Source: Baekduia soli
GTDB lineage: Bacteria > Actinomycetota > Thermoleophilia > Solirubrobacterales > Solirubrobacteraceae
NCBI RefSeq assembly: GCF_007970665.1
Contig: NZ_CP042430.1
Span: forward strand, 682,001-746,000
Direction: 5' to 3'
Length of the DNA stretch: 64,000 nucleotides
Shown here: positions 40,653-51,250 of the stretch, one piece after another
How the letters are laid out: each line of letters starts with the position of its first letter
Position numbering within the stretch: position 1 is the first letter of the stretch
Notes under the pieces: generated by a model
What the model was told of the DNA's origin: nothing
The model's input: only the letters and a program-made list of their open reading frames with translations
Database searches by the model: none
Made by a program: the position numbers and the translations under genes

Positions 40653-41165
40653 ATGGAGCTCGAGACCGCGATCCGCACCCGCCGCACCCACAAGGCCTAC
40701 GGCGCCGAGCCGGTCGGCCGCGACGTGCTCGACGCGCTCTTCGAGCTGGCGCGCTGGGCGCCGAACCATCACCTCACCAACCCATGGCGCTTCCGTGTCG
40801 TGGGCCCCGCCGCGCTGGCCGCGCTGAAGGCGGCGATCGGCGCCGAGGGGGCGGGCAAGCTGGACCGCGCCCCGACGCTCGTGGCGGTCTCCTACGTCCG
40901 CACGCCGCAGGACCCGGTCGCCGACGAGGAGGACCTCCTGGCCGCCGGCTGCGCCGCCTACGCCGTCCTGCTCGGCGCCCACGCGCGCGGCCTGGCGGGC
41001 TACTGGCGCACCCCGGCGATCCTGCGCGAACCCGCGGGCCGGGCCGCGCTGGGCATCGGCGAGGACGAGCGCTGCATCGCGCTGCTGCACCTCGGCGCCG
41101 CCCGCCAGGAGCAGCGCGTGCCCGACCGCGCCCCGGTGGGCGAGGTCGTCGCCTACCTGGACTAG
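40653..41165 (+). CDS. Nitroreductase family protein
   Basis: A 170-residue FMN-dependent oxidoreductase of the nitroreductase fold. The FMN-binding start is IRTRRTHKAYGAEPV, followed by ARWAPNHHLTNPWRFRVV, and the C-terminal LLHLGAARQEQRVPDRAPVGE. Length matches the short YdjA-type family. The substrate is unknown. The stop shares CTAG with the convergent YbaK gene. Confidence 0.9.
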   Translation: MELETAIRTRRTHKAYGAEPVGRDVLDALFELARWAPNHHLTNPWRFRVVGPAALAALKAAIGAEGAGKLDRAPTLVAVSYVRTPQDPVADEEDLLAAGCAAYAVLLGAHARGLAGYWRTPAILREPAGRAALGIGEDERCIALLHLGAARQEQRVPDRAPVGEVVAYLD

Positions 41166-41581
41166 GGCGCCACCCGCGCGACCGTGCCGCCCGTGCGCGC
41201 CAGCAGCTCGGCGGGCGTCAGCGGGAAGACGCGGGTCGCCGTCCCCGCCGCGGCCCACACGACGTCGAAGGCCATGAGGTCCTCGTCGACGATCGTGTGA
41301 AGCGGCGCGGGATGCCCGTAGGGCGCGACACCGCCGATCGACGTGCCGGTGGCCTCCCGCACCGTCTCGGCGCGGGCCTTGACGACGCCCAGCGCGGCCT
41401 CGTCGACGCGGCTGGCGCCGCTGCACAGCACGAGCACGGGTGCCGGCGGGTCGTCGCGCGTCAGGAACACGAGCGACTTGACGATCTGGGCGACGGACAC
41501 GCCCAGCGCGGCGGCCGCCTGCGCGGCGGTGTGCGCGCTGGCGCCCAGCTCCCGCGCGCCGGGGTAGTCCACGCCGGCCAC
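41162..41581 (-). CDS. YbaK/ProX-type aminoacyl-tRNA deacylase
   Basis: A 139-residue member of the YbaK/ProRS editing-domain family that hydrolyses mischarged tRNAs such as Cys- or Ala-tRNA(Pro). Motifs: QIVKSLVFL with the conserved Lys, GGVAPYGHP (GG-x-P-x-GH), and a central VLCSGASRVDEAAL. It starts at GTG 41581, seven bases after the ABC ATPase stop, so it may be the last gene of the oligopeptide importer operon. It is shorter than typical (about 155-165 aa) at the N-terminus. Confidence 0.87.
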   Translation of the reverse strand: MAGVDYPGARELGASAHTAAQAAAALGVSVAQIVKSLVFLTRDDPPAPVLVLCSGASRVDEAALGVVKARAETVREATGTSIGGVAPYGHPAPLHTIVDEDLMAFDVVWAAAGTATRVFPLTPAELLARTGGTVARVAP

Positions 41582-41587
41582 GCGCGC

Positions 41588-42622
41588 TCAGGCGGCGGCC
41601 GTGGGCACGCGGCGGGCGATCTCCTCGTCGGTCAGCGGGAAGTGGCAGGCCGCCACGTTGCCGCCGTCCTTGGGCTCGAGGAGTGGCTCGTCGACGTCGC
41701 ACGTGCCCTGCACGAACTTCGAGCACCGCGTGTGGAAGCGGCAGGCCTTCGGCGGGTTGGTCGGCGAGGGGACGTCACCGCCGAGCACCTGGCGCTGCTT
41801 GTTGCGCGCCAGCCGCGGGTCGGGCACCGGCACCGCGCTGAGCAGCGCGCCGGTGTAGGGGTGGCGCGGGTGCCCGTAGAGGTCGTCGGACTCGGCGAGC
41901 TCGACGATCTTGCCCAGGTACATCACCGCGACGCGGTCGCAGGTGTGGCGCACGACCGACAGGTCGTGGGCGATGAAGATGATGGTGAGCCCCAGCTCCC
42001 TCTGCAGGTCGCGCAGGAGGTTGAGGATCTGGGCCTGGATCGACACGTCCAGGGCCGAGACCGGCTCGTCGGCGACGATGAGCTTGGGCTTGAGCGCGAT
42101 GGCGCGCGCGACGCCGATGCGCTGGCGCTGCCCGCCGGAGAACTGGTGCGGTAGCCGGTTGAAGTGCTCGGGGTTGAGCCCGACCTGCTCCATGAGCTCC
42201 TGCACGCGCACCCGGCGCTTGCGCTGGTCGGTCTCGACCTCGTGGATGACGAACGGCTCCGCGATGATCGACCCCACCGTCTTGCGCGGGTTCAGCGAGG
42301 AGTAGGGGTCCTGGAAGATCATCTGCATCTCGCGGCGCAGCGGCTTGAGCTCGCGGCGCGAGAGGCCGGCGATGTCCCGGCCCTCCCAGGTGATCGAGCC
42401 CGCCGTGGGCTCGAGCAGGCGCGTGATGAGGCGGGCGGTCGTCGACTTGCCGCAGCCCGACTCGCCGACGAGGCCGAGCGTCTCGCCCGGCCGCACGTCG
42501 AAGCTCACGCCGTCGACGGCCTGCACCGCGCCGACCTGGCGCTGGAAGAACCCGGCCCTGATCGGGAAGTGCTTGACCAGGTCGCGGACCTGGACGAGCG
42601 GTTCGGTGGACGTGGCGCTCAC
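41588..42622 (-). CDS. Oligopeptide ABC transporter ATP-binding protein (DppF/OppF type)
   Basis: A 344-residue ATPase of a peptide importer. Walker [17 protein letters not shown], signature [14 protein letters not shown], Walker [16 protein letters not shown], switch His in FIAHDLSV. The C-terminal oligopeptide_ABC domain has the Cys cluster in [18 protein letters not shown], possibly an Fe-S or zinc site seen in this subfamily. The GTG overlaps the DppD stop (GTGA). Confidence 0.94.
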   Translation of the reverse strand: MSATSTEPLVQVRDLVKHFPIRAGFFQRQVGAVQAVDGVSFDVRPGETLGLVGESGCGKSTTARLITRLLEPTAGSITWEGRDIAGLSRRELKPLRREMQMIFQDPYSSLNPRKTVGSIIAEPFVIHEVETDQRKRRVRVQELMEQVGLNPEHFNRLPHQFSGGQRQRIGVARAIALKPKLIVADEPVSALDVSIQAQILNLLRDLQRELGLTIIFIAHDLSVVRHTCDRVAVMYLGKIVELAESDDLYGHPRHPYTGALLSAVPVPDPRLARNKQRQVLGGDVPSPTNPPKACRFHTRCSKFVQGTCDVDEPLLEPKDGGNVAACHFPLTDEEIARRVPTAAA

Positions 42623-43754
42623 TGGCCGCTGACCTCCTCGGATGGGGTGCCCGGCGCAGGGGCGGGCGCGCCGCGGGCGGAGGACGACATCGCCTGCTCG
42701 GGATGTCGACGCCCTGCACGGCGGCGTCCGGGCTGTCGCCGCTGCGCAGCGCCGACCACAGCGAGCGGCGCGTCTCGGCGGGCAGGAGGCAGGCGACCTT
42801 GTGGATCGGGTCGGCGCCGCCGGTCGGCTCCAGCGTCGGGTCGACCGTCTTGTGCGCCTCGCGCACGTAGGGGCAGCGCGGGTGGAACGCGCAGCCCGAG
42901 GGCTTGGTGATGAGCGACGGCGGGCGGCCGAAGATCGGCACGAGCTCCTCGTCGCGCGGGGTGTCCAGGCGTGGGATCGACTTGAGCAGGCCCCAGGTGT
43001 ACGGGTGCTCGGGCGCGGCGAAGATCGTGTCGACGGCGCCGAACTCCACGATGCGCCCTGCGTACATGACCGCGATCTCCTCGGTGACCTCGGCGACCAC
43101 GCCGAGGTCGTGGGTGATCATCACCACGGCGGTGTCGAGCTCGCGCTGCAGGCGCTGGATCAGCTCGAGGATCTGCGCCTGGACGGTCACGTCCAGCGCG
43201 GTCGTCGGCTCGTCGGCGATGAGCAGCTTCGGGTCGTTGATCAGCGCCATCGCGGTCATGACGCGCTGGCGCATGCCGCCCGAGAACTCGTGCGGGTAGC
43301 TGTCGATGCGCCGGCGCGGCTCCGGGATGCCGACCAGGCCGAGCATCTCCACGGCGCGGTCCCGCGCCTTGGCCTTGGACTCCTCGTGGTGGTGGGCGCG
43401 ACGGGCCTCCACGAGCTGGTGGCCGATCTTGTAGAACGGGTGCAGCGAGGACAGCGGGTCCTGGAAGATCATGGCCACGTCGCCGCCGCGCACCTTGCGC
43501 ATCTCGGCGTCCGAGGCCGCCAGCAGGTCCTGGCCGTCGAACGTGATCGACCCGGTGATGCGCGCGTTGCTCGCGCGGGTCAGGCCCATCACGGTCATGC
43601 TCGACACGGACTTGCCCGAGCCCGACTCGCCCACGATCCCCAGCGCCTTGCCGCGCTGCACGCTGTAGCTGATGCCGTCGACGGCCTTGACGAGACCGTC
43701 CTCGGTCTCGAAGTGGACGGCGAGGTCCTTGACCTCGAGCAGCGGCTCAGGCAT
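42619..43754 (-). pseudogene. Oligopeptide ABC transporter ATP-binding protein (DppD/OppD type), frame broken near its 3' end
   Basis: From ATG 43754 the first 350 or so codons encode an intact ATPase: Walker A IVGESGSGKSVSSMTV, signature [15 protein letters not shown], Walker [16 protein letters not shown], and the C-terminal [12 protein letters not shown] domain. Near 42700 the frame as written runs on to 41775 through the next gene. One extra C in the CCC of GACATCCCGAGC restores [18 protein letters not shown] and a TGA at 42621-42619 that overlaps the DppF GTG. The span is one base short of whole codons. I judge this an assembly indel; the protein is probably functional. Confidence 0.75.
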
Positions 43755-44711
43755 CTAGTAGCGCACGCGTGGGTCGAGGAAGGCGTACAGGATGTCGACG
43801 ACCAGGCTCATGATCGCCACGGCGGCCGCGAGCACCATGGTCGTGCCCTGGATCGTGGCGAGGTCCCCGCGCTGGATCGCGTCAAAGGACAGGCGGCCGA
43901 TGCCGTCGATGTTGAACACGGTCTCGGTCAGGATCGCGCCGCCCATGAGGATGCCGATGTCCAGCCCGAGCACGGTGATGACCGGCGTGATCGCCGAGCG
44001 CACACCGTGGCGCAGGATCACCCGCCGTTCCGGCAGGCCCTTGGCCCGCGCCGTCCGGATGTAGTCCTCGTTCATGGTCTCGAGGAGGTTGGAGCGCAGC
44101 AATCGGGCGTAGATGGCGGCGAACGCGGCGGCCAGGACGAGCCATGGCATCACCAGGGTCCAGCACTTGCTGAAGAACCCGTGCGCGTCCTGGTAGGCGC
44201 CGGAGCCCGGGAAGATCTTGAACCGCCCGATGTCGTTGGAGAACAGGTACAGGCAGACCAGCCCCATCCAGTAGACGGGCGCCGAGATGAGCACGAGCGC
44301 ACCGCCCATGAGCGCGCGGTCCCAGAAGGATCCGCGCTTGACGGCGGAGACGATGCCGATGCCCACGCCGGCCAGGAACCAGATGATCGCGGCTCCGACG
44401 ACGAGGAAGACCGTGTTGGGCAGCCGGTCGAAGATCAGCGACTTGACCGAGGTGTTGTTCGTGAAGCTGTGGCCGAAGTCGAAGTGGAAGAACAGCTTCC
44501 TCGTGTAGTCCCAGTACTGCGCCGGCAGGGACCTGTCCAGCCCGAGCTGGTGGCGGATCGACGCGACGAGCGCCGGGGACGGATCGCGGCCTGCGCGCGC
44601 GGTCGCCGGATCGCCCGACGGCAGCACGTAGAAGATGAGGAAGGTGACCGCGGAGATCACCAGCAGGAGCAGGATCGTCCAGAGAAGACGTCGCGCGATG
44701 TAGGCGGCCAT
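43755..44711 (-). CDS. Oligopeptide ABC transporter permease (DppB/OppB type)
   Basis: A 318-residue integral membrane subunit with six TM helices. The N-terminal RRLLWTILLLLVISAVTFLIF is typical of DppB, followed by LGLDRSLPAQYWDY. The ATPase-coupling EAA loop is RTARAKGLPERRVILRHGVR. It abuts the dppD start (one-base gap) and follows the substrate-binding protein gene across a strong hairpin. Confidence 0.93.
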   Translation of the reverse strand: MAAYIARRLLWTILLLLVISAVTFLIFYVLPSGDPATARAGRDPSPALVASIRHQLGLDRSLPAQYWDYTRKLFFHFDFGHSFTNNTSVKSLIFDRLPNTVFLVVGAAIIWFLAGVGIGIVSAVKRGSFWDRALMGGALVLISAPVYWMGLVCLYLFSNDIGRFKIFPGSGAYQDAHGFFSKCWTLVMPWLVLAAAFAAIYARLLRSNLLETMNEDYIRTARAKGLPERRVILRHGVRSAITPVITVLGLDIGILMGGAILTETVFNIDGIGRLSFDAIQRGDLATIQGTTMVLAAAVAIMSLVVDILYAFLDPRVRY

Positions 44712-44732
44712 GTGAGGAGGAAAGGTCCTAGC

Positions 44733-44779
44733 GATGCGGCCGCCGCCCCGGGCCGGGCCCGGGGCGGCGGTGACGCATC
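44733..44779 (-). terminator. Strong intercistronic hairpin between binding protein and permease genes
   Basis: Perfect 13-bp stem CCGCCGCCCCGGG / CCCGGGGCGGCGG (44740-44752 and 44758-44770) with a 5-base loop, extended by GATGCG / CGCATC at the base. It lies between the solute-binding protein stop and the dppB start. In ABC importers such hairpins commonly attenuate readthrough and protect the 3' end of the abundant binding-protein mRNA. Confidence 0.75.
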
Positions 44780-44785
44780 AGGTGC

Positions 44786-46582
44786 TTACTTGACGGAGGT
44801 GAAGGACAGGTCCCAGAGCGCGATGTACGGGTTCGGAACACCGTTGATGTTCTTCGACCGCACGAGCGTGGTCTTGTCCCAGATGAACGGGATGCCGGCG
44901 GCATCCTGGATGATCATCTTGTCGATGGCCGCCCACGCCTTCAGGCGGGGCTCACCCTCGAGCAGCGCCGCCTTGTTCATGGCGTCGTCGACCTTGGGAT
45001 CGTTGAGCATCGAGTAGTTGATGTTGCCGCTGGAGCGGTTGATCAGCGAGCCCTTGAAGACCGGCTCGAGCATCGACTGCGGGTCGGCGAAGTCCTTGAA
45101 CCAGCCGGCGCCGCCGCACATGGCGACCTTCTTGGACGGGACCTGGCACCAGTCGGTGTAGACCGAGTCCTGGGGAACGAGGCGCAGCCGCACCTTGAAG
45201 CCCATCTTCTCGAGCTGGTTCTTGGCGACCTCGGCCTGGGCCTTGCCCGGGTCGGCGTTGGCGCCCACCATCAGGAGCTCGTTGTTGCCCTCGTACTTGC
45301 CCGAGGCGTAGCCCGCAGCCTTGAAGTACTTGGCGGACAGCGCCATGTCACCCGACTCGTTGTTCGCGTTGAAGTAGTCGATGTCGGGGAAGCCCTTGTA
45401 CCCGCCCGACTCCTGGAAGCCCGGGAAGTCCGGCGGCAGCCAGTGCGTCGCGATGTCGCCGATGTACTTGCCGCCACGCGCCAGCCGGGCCGCGTTGCGG
45501 TCGAAGCCGGCCATCACGGCCTTGCGGACGTTGATGTTGTCGAAGGGCTTGACCTCGGTGTTCAGCGGGAAGTAGCGGTAGCCGCCCGACGGGACCGAGG
45601 TGTACTGGTCCTTCACCTTGGTGACCAGGTCCTTGAGGATGTTCGACGGCGGGTTGGTGTCGAGCAGCATGTTCGACCCGTCGATGACCTGGCGCGCCGC
45701 CACGTTGGCGTCCGACGCGTTGGTGCGGATGAAGTACGAGTCCGCGTAGGCCGGCCGGTAGTCGGTCTTGGGATCCCAGTTGGGATTGCGGACCATCGTG
45801 ATGCTCTTGCCCGGCTTGTAGCCCGTCAGGTTGCCCGAGCTGTCGTTGGGGATCATGTACGGGCCGGTGAACGCGACATGCGTGTTGTACGTCGACTGCG
45901 CCTTGGCGTCGAACGGCTTGGCGTACTCCTCCGGCACCGGGACCGTGATCGGCATGACCAGAGCGGCGATGAACGACACGGCCGTCGGCTCCGTGAGCTT
46001 GAACACGATCGTGTGGTCGTCGGGCGTCGTGATGCCCGAGATCGGCTTGACGCCGGTCGTGGGCTTCTTGGGCGCGCCCTCGATGACCTGGAAGTAGCCC
46101 GGGTACTGGCCGCCGACGTTGGACGAGAAGAAGCGCTCGATGGCGTACTTGACGTCCTTGGAGGTGACCTCGCGGTTGACCGGCGGGGCGTACTTGATGC
46201 CCGACTTGATCTTGACCGTGACGGTCTTCTTGTCGGCCGAGACCTGGGCCTCGCCGTCGGCGAGGTCCGGCACGGGCTTGTTGGCGTCGGTCGGCTTGAA
46301 CGAGTACAGCGGGCGGTTGGTCGCCAGCGTGATCATCTCGCCGAACGTGTAGTAGGTGTGGCCCGGGTCGACGTAGTCGACGTCGGAGGAGGCAAGCATC
46401 GTGATCTTGCCGCCCTTCTTGGCCGGGGCCTCGGCCGCCTTCTTCGTCGCGGCAGCGCTGCTGCTCGCGGACGAACCGGACGACGAGGAACTGCTGCTAG
46501 AGCTGCCGCCACAGGCGGCGACCACGAACGCGAGCATGCCGAGCACACCCGCCAGCAGGAATCGGAGGTGACTCCGAGTCAT
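44786..46582 (-). CDS. Peptide ABC transporter substrate-binding lipoprotein (SBP_bac_5)
   Basis: A 598-residue extracytoplasmic receptor. The signal is RFLLAGVLGMLAFVVAACGG with lipobox VAAC, followed by a long Ser tract. The family 5 fold shows VDPGHTYYTFGEMITLATN, VTSKDVKYAIERFFSS, AFTGPYMIPNDSSG, NINVRKAVMAGFDRNAAR and the C-terminal SMLNDPKVDDAMNKAALL. The ATG 46582 has AAAGGA four bases upstream, a Shine-Dalgarno site rare among the leaderless starts of this window. Placement between the two permease genes is unusual. Confidence 0.93.
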   Translation of the reverse strand: MTRSHLRFLLAGVLGMLAFVVAACGGSSSSSSSSSGSSASSSAAATKKAAEAPAKKGGKITMLASSDVDYVDPGHTYYTFGEMITLATNRPLYSFKPTDANKPVPDLADGEAQVSADKKTVTVKIKSGIKYAPPVNREVTSKDVKYAIERFFSSNVGGQYPGYFQVIEGAPKKPTTGVKPISGITTPDDHTIVFKLTEPTAVSFIAALVMPITVPVPEEYAKPFDAKAQSTYNTHVAFTGPYMIPNDSSGNLTGYKPGKSITMVRNPNWDPKTDYRPAYADSYFIRTNASDANVAARQVIDGSNMLLDTNPPSNILKDLVTKVKDQYTSVPSGGYRYFPLNTEVKPFDNINVRKAVMAGFDRNAARLARGGKYIGDIATHWLPPDFPGFQESGGYKGFPDIDYFNANNESGDMALSAKYFKAAGYASGKYEGNNELLMVGANADPGKAQAEVAKNQLEKMGFKVRLRLVPQDSVYTDWCQVPSKKVAMCGGAGWFKDFADPQSMLEPVFKGSLINRSSGNINYSMLNDPKVDDAMNKAALLEGEPRLKAWAAIDKMIIQDAAGIPFIWDKTTLVRSKNINGVPNPYIALWDLSFTSVK

Positions 46583-46657
46583 GTGGGGTCCTTTCTGACG
46601 TGACGGCCGGCGCTCCTCAAGCACCGGCGTCGGGACGGGGCGGCGTCGCACGTGCAC

Positions 46658-47632
46658 TTACTTCGACGTCCGCGGGTTGAGGGCGTCCTGGAGTCCGTCG
46701 CCGACGATGTTGAAGGCGAGGACCGTGATCAGGAGCGCCAGACCAGGGAAGACCATGAACCACCAGGCGTCCTGGAAGATGTCGGTGGCGTCGGAGATCA
46801 TCGCGCCCCAGCTGGGCTTGGACGGGTCGACCCCGACGCCCAGGAACGAGAGCGCGGCCTCGTACAGGATGTTCTGCGGAATCAGGACCGTCGCGTAGAC
46901 GATGATCGGCGCCACGAGGTTGGGAAGGATCTCCTTGAAGATGATGCGCCGATCGCTGGCGCCCAGGGAGCGGGCCGCCTCGACGAACTCGCGCTCGCGC
47001 AGGGACAGCACCTGACCGCGCACGATGCGCGCCATGTACGGCCATGTCGTCAGGGTGATGACGAAGATGACGACCATCAGGCCCGGCTGGATGACCCCGC
47101 CGAGGCAGCCGTCGGCGCAGGCGACCCCGAGGCCGACGGCGAGCACGAGCACGGGGAAGGCCAGGAACAGGTCCATGAGCCGGCTGATGCCGGTGTCGAC
47201 CTTGCCGCGGTAGTAGCCCGTGACCAGCCCGGCGGTGACGCCGATGATCACGATGAGCGCCGTCGCGATGAACGCGACCTCCAGCGAGACGCGAGAGCCG
47301 TAGATCACGCGCGACAGGATGTCGCGGCCGCGACTGTCGACCCCGAACGGGTGCGCGCCGCTCGGCCCCGTGGGCTGCCCGAAGTCGCTGAGCAGGTTCT
47401 CGTTCTGCGTGTTCGGGTCCGGGAACCCGAAGAGCTTGACGATGAGCGGCGCGAAGATCGCGACGAACACCATGAAGAGCACGATGCCCAGCGAGACGAG
47501 CGCGACCTTGTCGCGTCGCAGCCGGCGCCAGAAGAGCTCCAGCGGTGATCGTGCGGCGATCTCGGCCGCGGACTCGCCGCCGGCATCGATCGGCTCGCTC
47601 TCGAGGAGCGTCTCGGAAGCGCCGGTGCTCAC
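46658..47632 (-). CDS. Oligopeptide ABC transporter permease (DppC/OppC type)
   Basis: A 324-residue permease with six TM helices. The OppC_N segment [20 protein letters not shown], then [21 protein letters not shown] typical of DppC, and the EAA loop [19 protein letters not shown]. It is the first gene of the operon, before the binding protein and DppB, an order opposite to the common A-B-C-D-F arrangement. GTG 47632 is the start. Confidence 0.93.
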   Translation of the reverse strand: MSTGASETLLESEPIDAGGESAAEIAARSPLELFWRRLRRDKVALVSLGIVLFMVFVAIFAPLIVKLFGFPDPNTQNENLLSDFGQPTGPSGAHPFGVDSRGRDILSRVIYGSRVSLEVAFIATALIVIIGVTAGLVTGYYRGKVDTGISRLMDLFLAFPVLVLAVGLGVACADGCLGGVIQPGLMVVIFVITLTTWPYMARIVRGQVLSLREREFVEAARSLGASDRRIIFKEILPNLVAPIIVYATVLIPQNILYEAALSFLGVGVDPSKPSWGAMISDATDIFQDAWWFMVFPGLALLITVLAFNIVGDGLQDALNPRTSK

Positions 47633-47870
47633 GCCCTGCCCTCCCCGCGGGTGGTCTCGTCCTGCTTGATGGGTCCCTCTCCCAAGGCTGTTCGATGTCC
47701 GCCGTCGGGTCCCTGCAACCTCCCCGGATGGGGAGTGCCCTTCGACAGAACCGCGCGCAGGCTACTCCTTATGCCCGGCATATGTCAGGAGACTTGACCA
47801 CACGCAACCTCATGTTCACGCAAGCTCTGGAGCCAAATGACTCCAGGTCGGCCAACCAGTGATGCAATGC
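47633..47870. other. Intergenic region upstream of the peptide importer operon
   Basis: No gene is recognised. It should hold the importer promoter on the minus strand, but only weak candidates are visible (TTGCGT, 17 bases, CATATG). A dyad TATGCC-c-GGCATA lies at 47770-47782 and could be an operator. A hairpin CTGGAG / CTCCAG with an 8-base loop is at 47827-47846. Confidence 0.4.
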
Positions 47871-47901
47871 TGTGCCGAATCGGCGCATCCGGTTCGGCAC
47901 A
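47871..47901 (-). terminator. Hairpin downstream of tRNA-Arg
   Basis: Perfect 9-bp stem TGTGCCGAA / TTCGGCACA with a 13-base loop, starting 16 bases past the tRNA 3' end. Probably the tRNA terminator or processing structure. Confidence 0.55.
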
Positions 47902-47917
47902 CGGCCGCGACGGCGGA

Positions 47918-47991
47918 CGCCCCGAGCTGGATTCGAACCAGCGGCCTTCCCCTTAGGAGGGGGACGCTCTATCCATCTGAGCTATCGGGGC
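47918..47991 (-). tRNA. tRNA-Arg (anticodon CCT)
   Basis: A 74-base cloverleaf read on the minus strand. Acceptor GCCCCGA pairs with TCGGGGC plus discriminator G; D arm GCTC/GAGC; anticodon stem TCCCC/GGGGA closing loop CTCCTAA with anticodon CCT; T arm GCTGG-TTCGAAT-CCAGC. It reads AGG codons, which are rare in such GC-rich genomes. The 3' CCA is not encoded. It lies 13 bases after the response regulator stop. No integrase or duplicated 3' end is seen nearby. Confidence 0.95.
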
Positions 47992-48004
47992 GGAGCAACG
48001 AAGC

Positions 48005-48444
<440 letters not shown>

Positions 48445-48448
<4 letters not shown>

Positions 48449-50025
48449 GCGTCGTCCTCCTGGACGAGGGGCAGGGTGAATCGGAACGAGGCGCCCCCGA
48501 GGGCGCCGACGGGCTCGAGCCAGATCCGGCCGCCGTGGAACTCCACGATCTTGCGGCACATCGCCAGGCCGATCCCGGTGCCCTCGTACTCCTCCTTGGG
48601 GTGCAGCCGCTGGAAGATCACGAAGATGCGGTCGGCGTAGCGGGGCTCGATGCCGATGCCGTTGTCGTCGACGGCGAACGTGCGGACGCCGTCGCCCTCG
48701 CCGCCGGACGCCGAGATGCGGACCTGCGGCGGCTCGTCGCCGGCGAACTTGACCGCGTTGGCCACGAGGTTCTGCAGCAGCGCCACGAGCAGGCTGCGGT
48801 CGCCGGGCACCCGCTCGAGGTCGCCGGCGACCACGACGGTGGCCCCGGCCTCGGCGATCGCGGTCTCCAGGTTGGACAGCGCCTCGGCGGCGACGTCGCC
48901 CATGTCCACCGGGCGCATCTCGCCGGCCATGCGCCCCACGCGCGAGAACGCGAGCAGGTCGTTGATGAGGCCCTGCATGCGCTTGGCGCCGTCGACGGCG
49001 AAGTCGATGTACTGGTCGGCGCGCTCGTCGAGCTGCCCGTGGTAGCGGTGCTGGAGCATCCCGCAGAAGCTCGCCACCTTGCGCAGGGGCTCCTGGAGGT
49101 CGTGGGAGGCGACGTAGGCGAACTGCTCGAGCTCGGCGTTGGAGCGCTGGAGGTCGAGGGCCTGGGCCTCGAGCCGGCGGCGCGCGGCCTGGACCTCCTC
49201 CAGCTCGGCGAGGATGCGGCGGCGCATGGAGTCGACGTCGGTGCTCAGCCCGGCGATGTCGCGCGGGCCCTGCACGCGCACCGGCGCGTCGAACGCCCCG
49301 CGGGCGACCCGGCGCGCGTCGGCGGCCAGCCGCGCCAGCGGCGTCGTGACGACGCGACGCAGCGTCGCCGAGGCGGCCAGCGCGGCGGCCAGCAGCAGCA
49401 GGCCCGCGATGAGCACGGCCACGGTGGCCGCCGTCGCGGCGTGGCGCAGGCGCGCGCGCTCACGAGCGCGCAGGACCGCGAGGTCGGCGTCCAGGCGGCC
49501 GAACGCGGTCCGCAGCGCGTCGAAGCGCGCCTTGCCGTCGGCCACCGACGGAGCCGACGCCGGGTCGGGGCCCCGGTCGCGGACGGCCGCGATGACGGGT
49601 CGCGCGTAACCGTCCACCCACACGCGCTCGCGGGCGCGCACGACCGCCAGGTCGGCGCCGAGGCGGTCGACCGAGCCCGTGGCCGCGACGGCGGCGATGG
49701 CCGCGCGCGCCCGCCCGGCGTCGGCCGCGCCCGTGCGGTAGGGCCGCAGGAACGACGCCTGGCCCGACAGGACGTAGCCGCGCACCGCGGTCTCCTGGTC
49801 GACCATCCCGATGAGGTAGCGCTGCGCGGCGATGCGCGCGGGGTCCACGCGGTCGACGACCTGCGTGCGGGCCCCCGCGAGGCGGTGCAGCGCCAGCAGC
49901 GTGATGAGCAGCCCCGCGAGCGCGGCGAGCACGAGCGCGCCCGCGCCCAGGCCGAGCCACTGGCCGCTGGTCCGGCGCGTCAGGCGCGACGGCGCGATGA
50001 CGGGCGCCGCAGCGGGCTCAGCCAT
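48445..50025 (-). CDS. CHASE3-type sensor histidine kinase
   Basis: A 526-residue membrane kinase. TM1 ([21 protein letters not shown]), an extracytoplasmic four-helix sensor with [15 protein letters not shown] typical of CHASE3, TM2 ([19 protein letters not shown]), a HAMP linker ([16 protein letters not shown]), a coiled coil, then HisKA with [19 protein letters not shown] and HATPase with [30 protein letters not shown] and [13 protein letters not shown]. It likely phosphorylates the downstream receiver. The ATG overlaps the upstream PP2C gene by eight bases. Confidence 0.92.
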
Positions 50026-51228
50026 CGGCGTCCACCGACAGCACCACGAGCGCGACGTCGTCGGCCAGGTCGCCGCCGTTGAGCTCCAGCGCCGTGCCGA
50101 CCAGCCGGTCGATGAGCGCGTGGCCGGCCTCGCCGCTCGGCACGGCGTCCGGCCCCCGACGAGCTGCACCAGGCGTTCGGCGCCCAGCCGCTCGGCGCCG
50201 CGGCCGACACGGCCCTCGATGAGGCCGTCGGTGTAGAGCAGCAGGTCCCAGCACGCGGGCAGCGCGATCGCCGCGGCCGGCCAGGACCCCGGCCCGGACC
50301 CGATGCCGAGCATCGGGCGCGCGGGCGGCGCGGGCAGCTCGCGGGCGCCGCCGTCGTCGACGAGGACCGGGGCCGGGTGGCCGGCGACGCGGACCTCGGC
50401 GCTGCGCCGGTCGGGCGCGACGCTGACCATGCACGCCGTGGCGAACGCGTCGTCGCCCAGGCGCTCGTGGACGAGCACCTGCTCCAGGGTCGGCAGGACC
50501 TCGGCGGCCGGGCGGTCGCCCAGGACGAGCGTGCGCCAGGCGATGCGCAGGCACACGCCGAGCGCCGCCGCGTCGGGGTCGTGGCCGCAGACGTCGCCGA
50601 TGACGGCGTGCAGCGTGCCGTCCCCGCACTGCACGACGTCGAAGAAGTCGCCGCCCAGCAGCGTCCGGGCGCGTCCGGGGCGCGAGCCCGTCGCGACCTG
50701 CAGGCGCGGGTCGGAGACGATCGGGCGCGGCAGCAGCCCGCGCTCGAGGCGGGCGCTCTCCTCGGCGTCGCGCTGCGCGGCGCGCAGCTCGTCGTGGACG
50801 AGCTCGGCCCGCTGGCGCTCCACGGCGTAGCGGATGGACCGGGCCAGCAGCTCGCCGTCGACCCGGCCCTTGAGGAGGTAGTCCTGCGCGCCGGCGGCCA
50901 CGGCCTCCAGGCCGCGGGCCGCGTCCGACAGGCCCGTCAGCACGAGCATGGGGACGCCGGGCCCCGCCGCGCGCAGGCGGTGCAGGGCCGTGAGCCCGTC
51001 GGCGTCGGGCAGGCCGAGGTCGAGCACCACGCAGGAGATCTCGGCCGAGAGCGCCTGCACGGCGTCGGCGACGTTGCGCCGGCGCACGACCGTCACCTCG
51101 AGATCGGAGTCCTGCAGGAGGTCCTCGAAGAGGAACGCGTCGCCGTCGTCGTCCTCGACGAGCAGCACCTGCAGGTGCGGGCCGCCCAGGAGGGCAGGCC
51201 GGTCGTCACCGTCGGCCGGCGCGTGCAT
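50018..51228 (-). pseudogene. REC-PP2C (RsbU-like) serine phosphatase response regulator, frame broken near its 3' end
   Basis: Starting at ATG 51228 there is a receiver domain (VLLVEDDDGDAFLFEDLLQ, phosphoacceptor in CVVLDLGLPDADG, LVLTGLSDAA, YLLKGRVD), a coiled linker and a PP2C/SpoIIE phosphatase (LLGGDFFDVVQCGDG, GDVCGHDPDAAALG, LLLYTDGLIEGRV). Near 50160 one missing base in GGGGGCC shifts the frame. The restored frame reads [31 protein letters not shown] and stops at 50018. The length is one base short of whole codons. Such proteins control anti-sigma antagonist phosphorylation. I suspect an assembly indel. Confidence 0.8.
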
Positions 51229-51250
51229 CGCGGACACCCCGGCGGCGCGC

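Noticed and set aside
41775-43754. DppD as a 659-residue protein reading through DppF
   Set aside because: After about residue 350 the sequence becomes Arg/Pro-rich out-of-frame DppF; one extra C restores a normal stop overlapping the DppF start.
47918-47991. tRNA-Arg as an integration (att) site
   Set aside because: No integrase, no duplicated tRNA 3' end and no shift in gene character are visible on either side.
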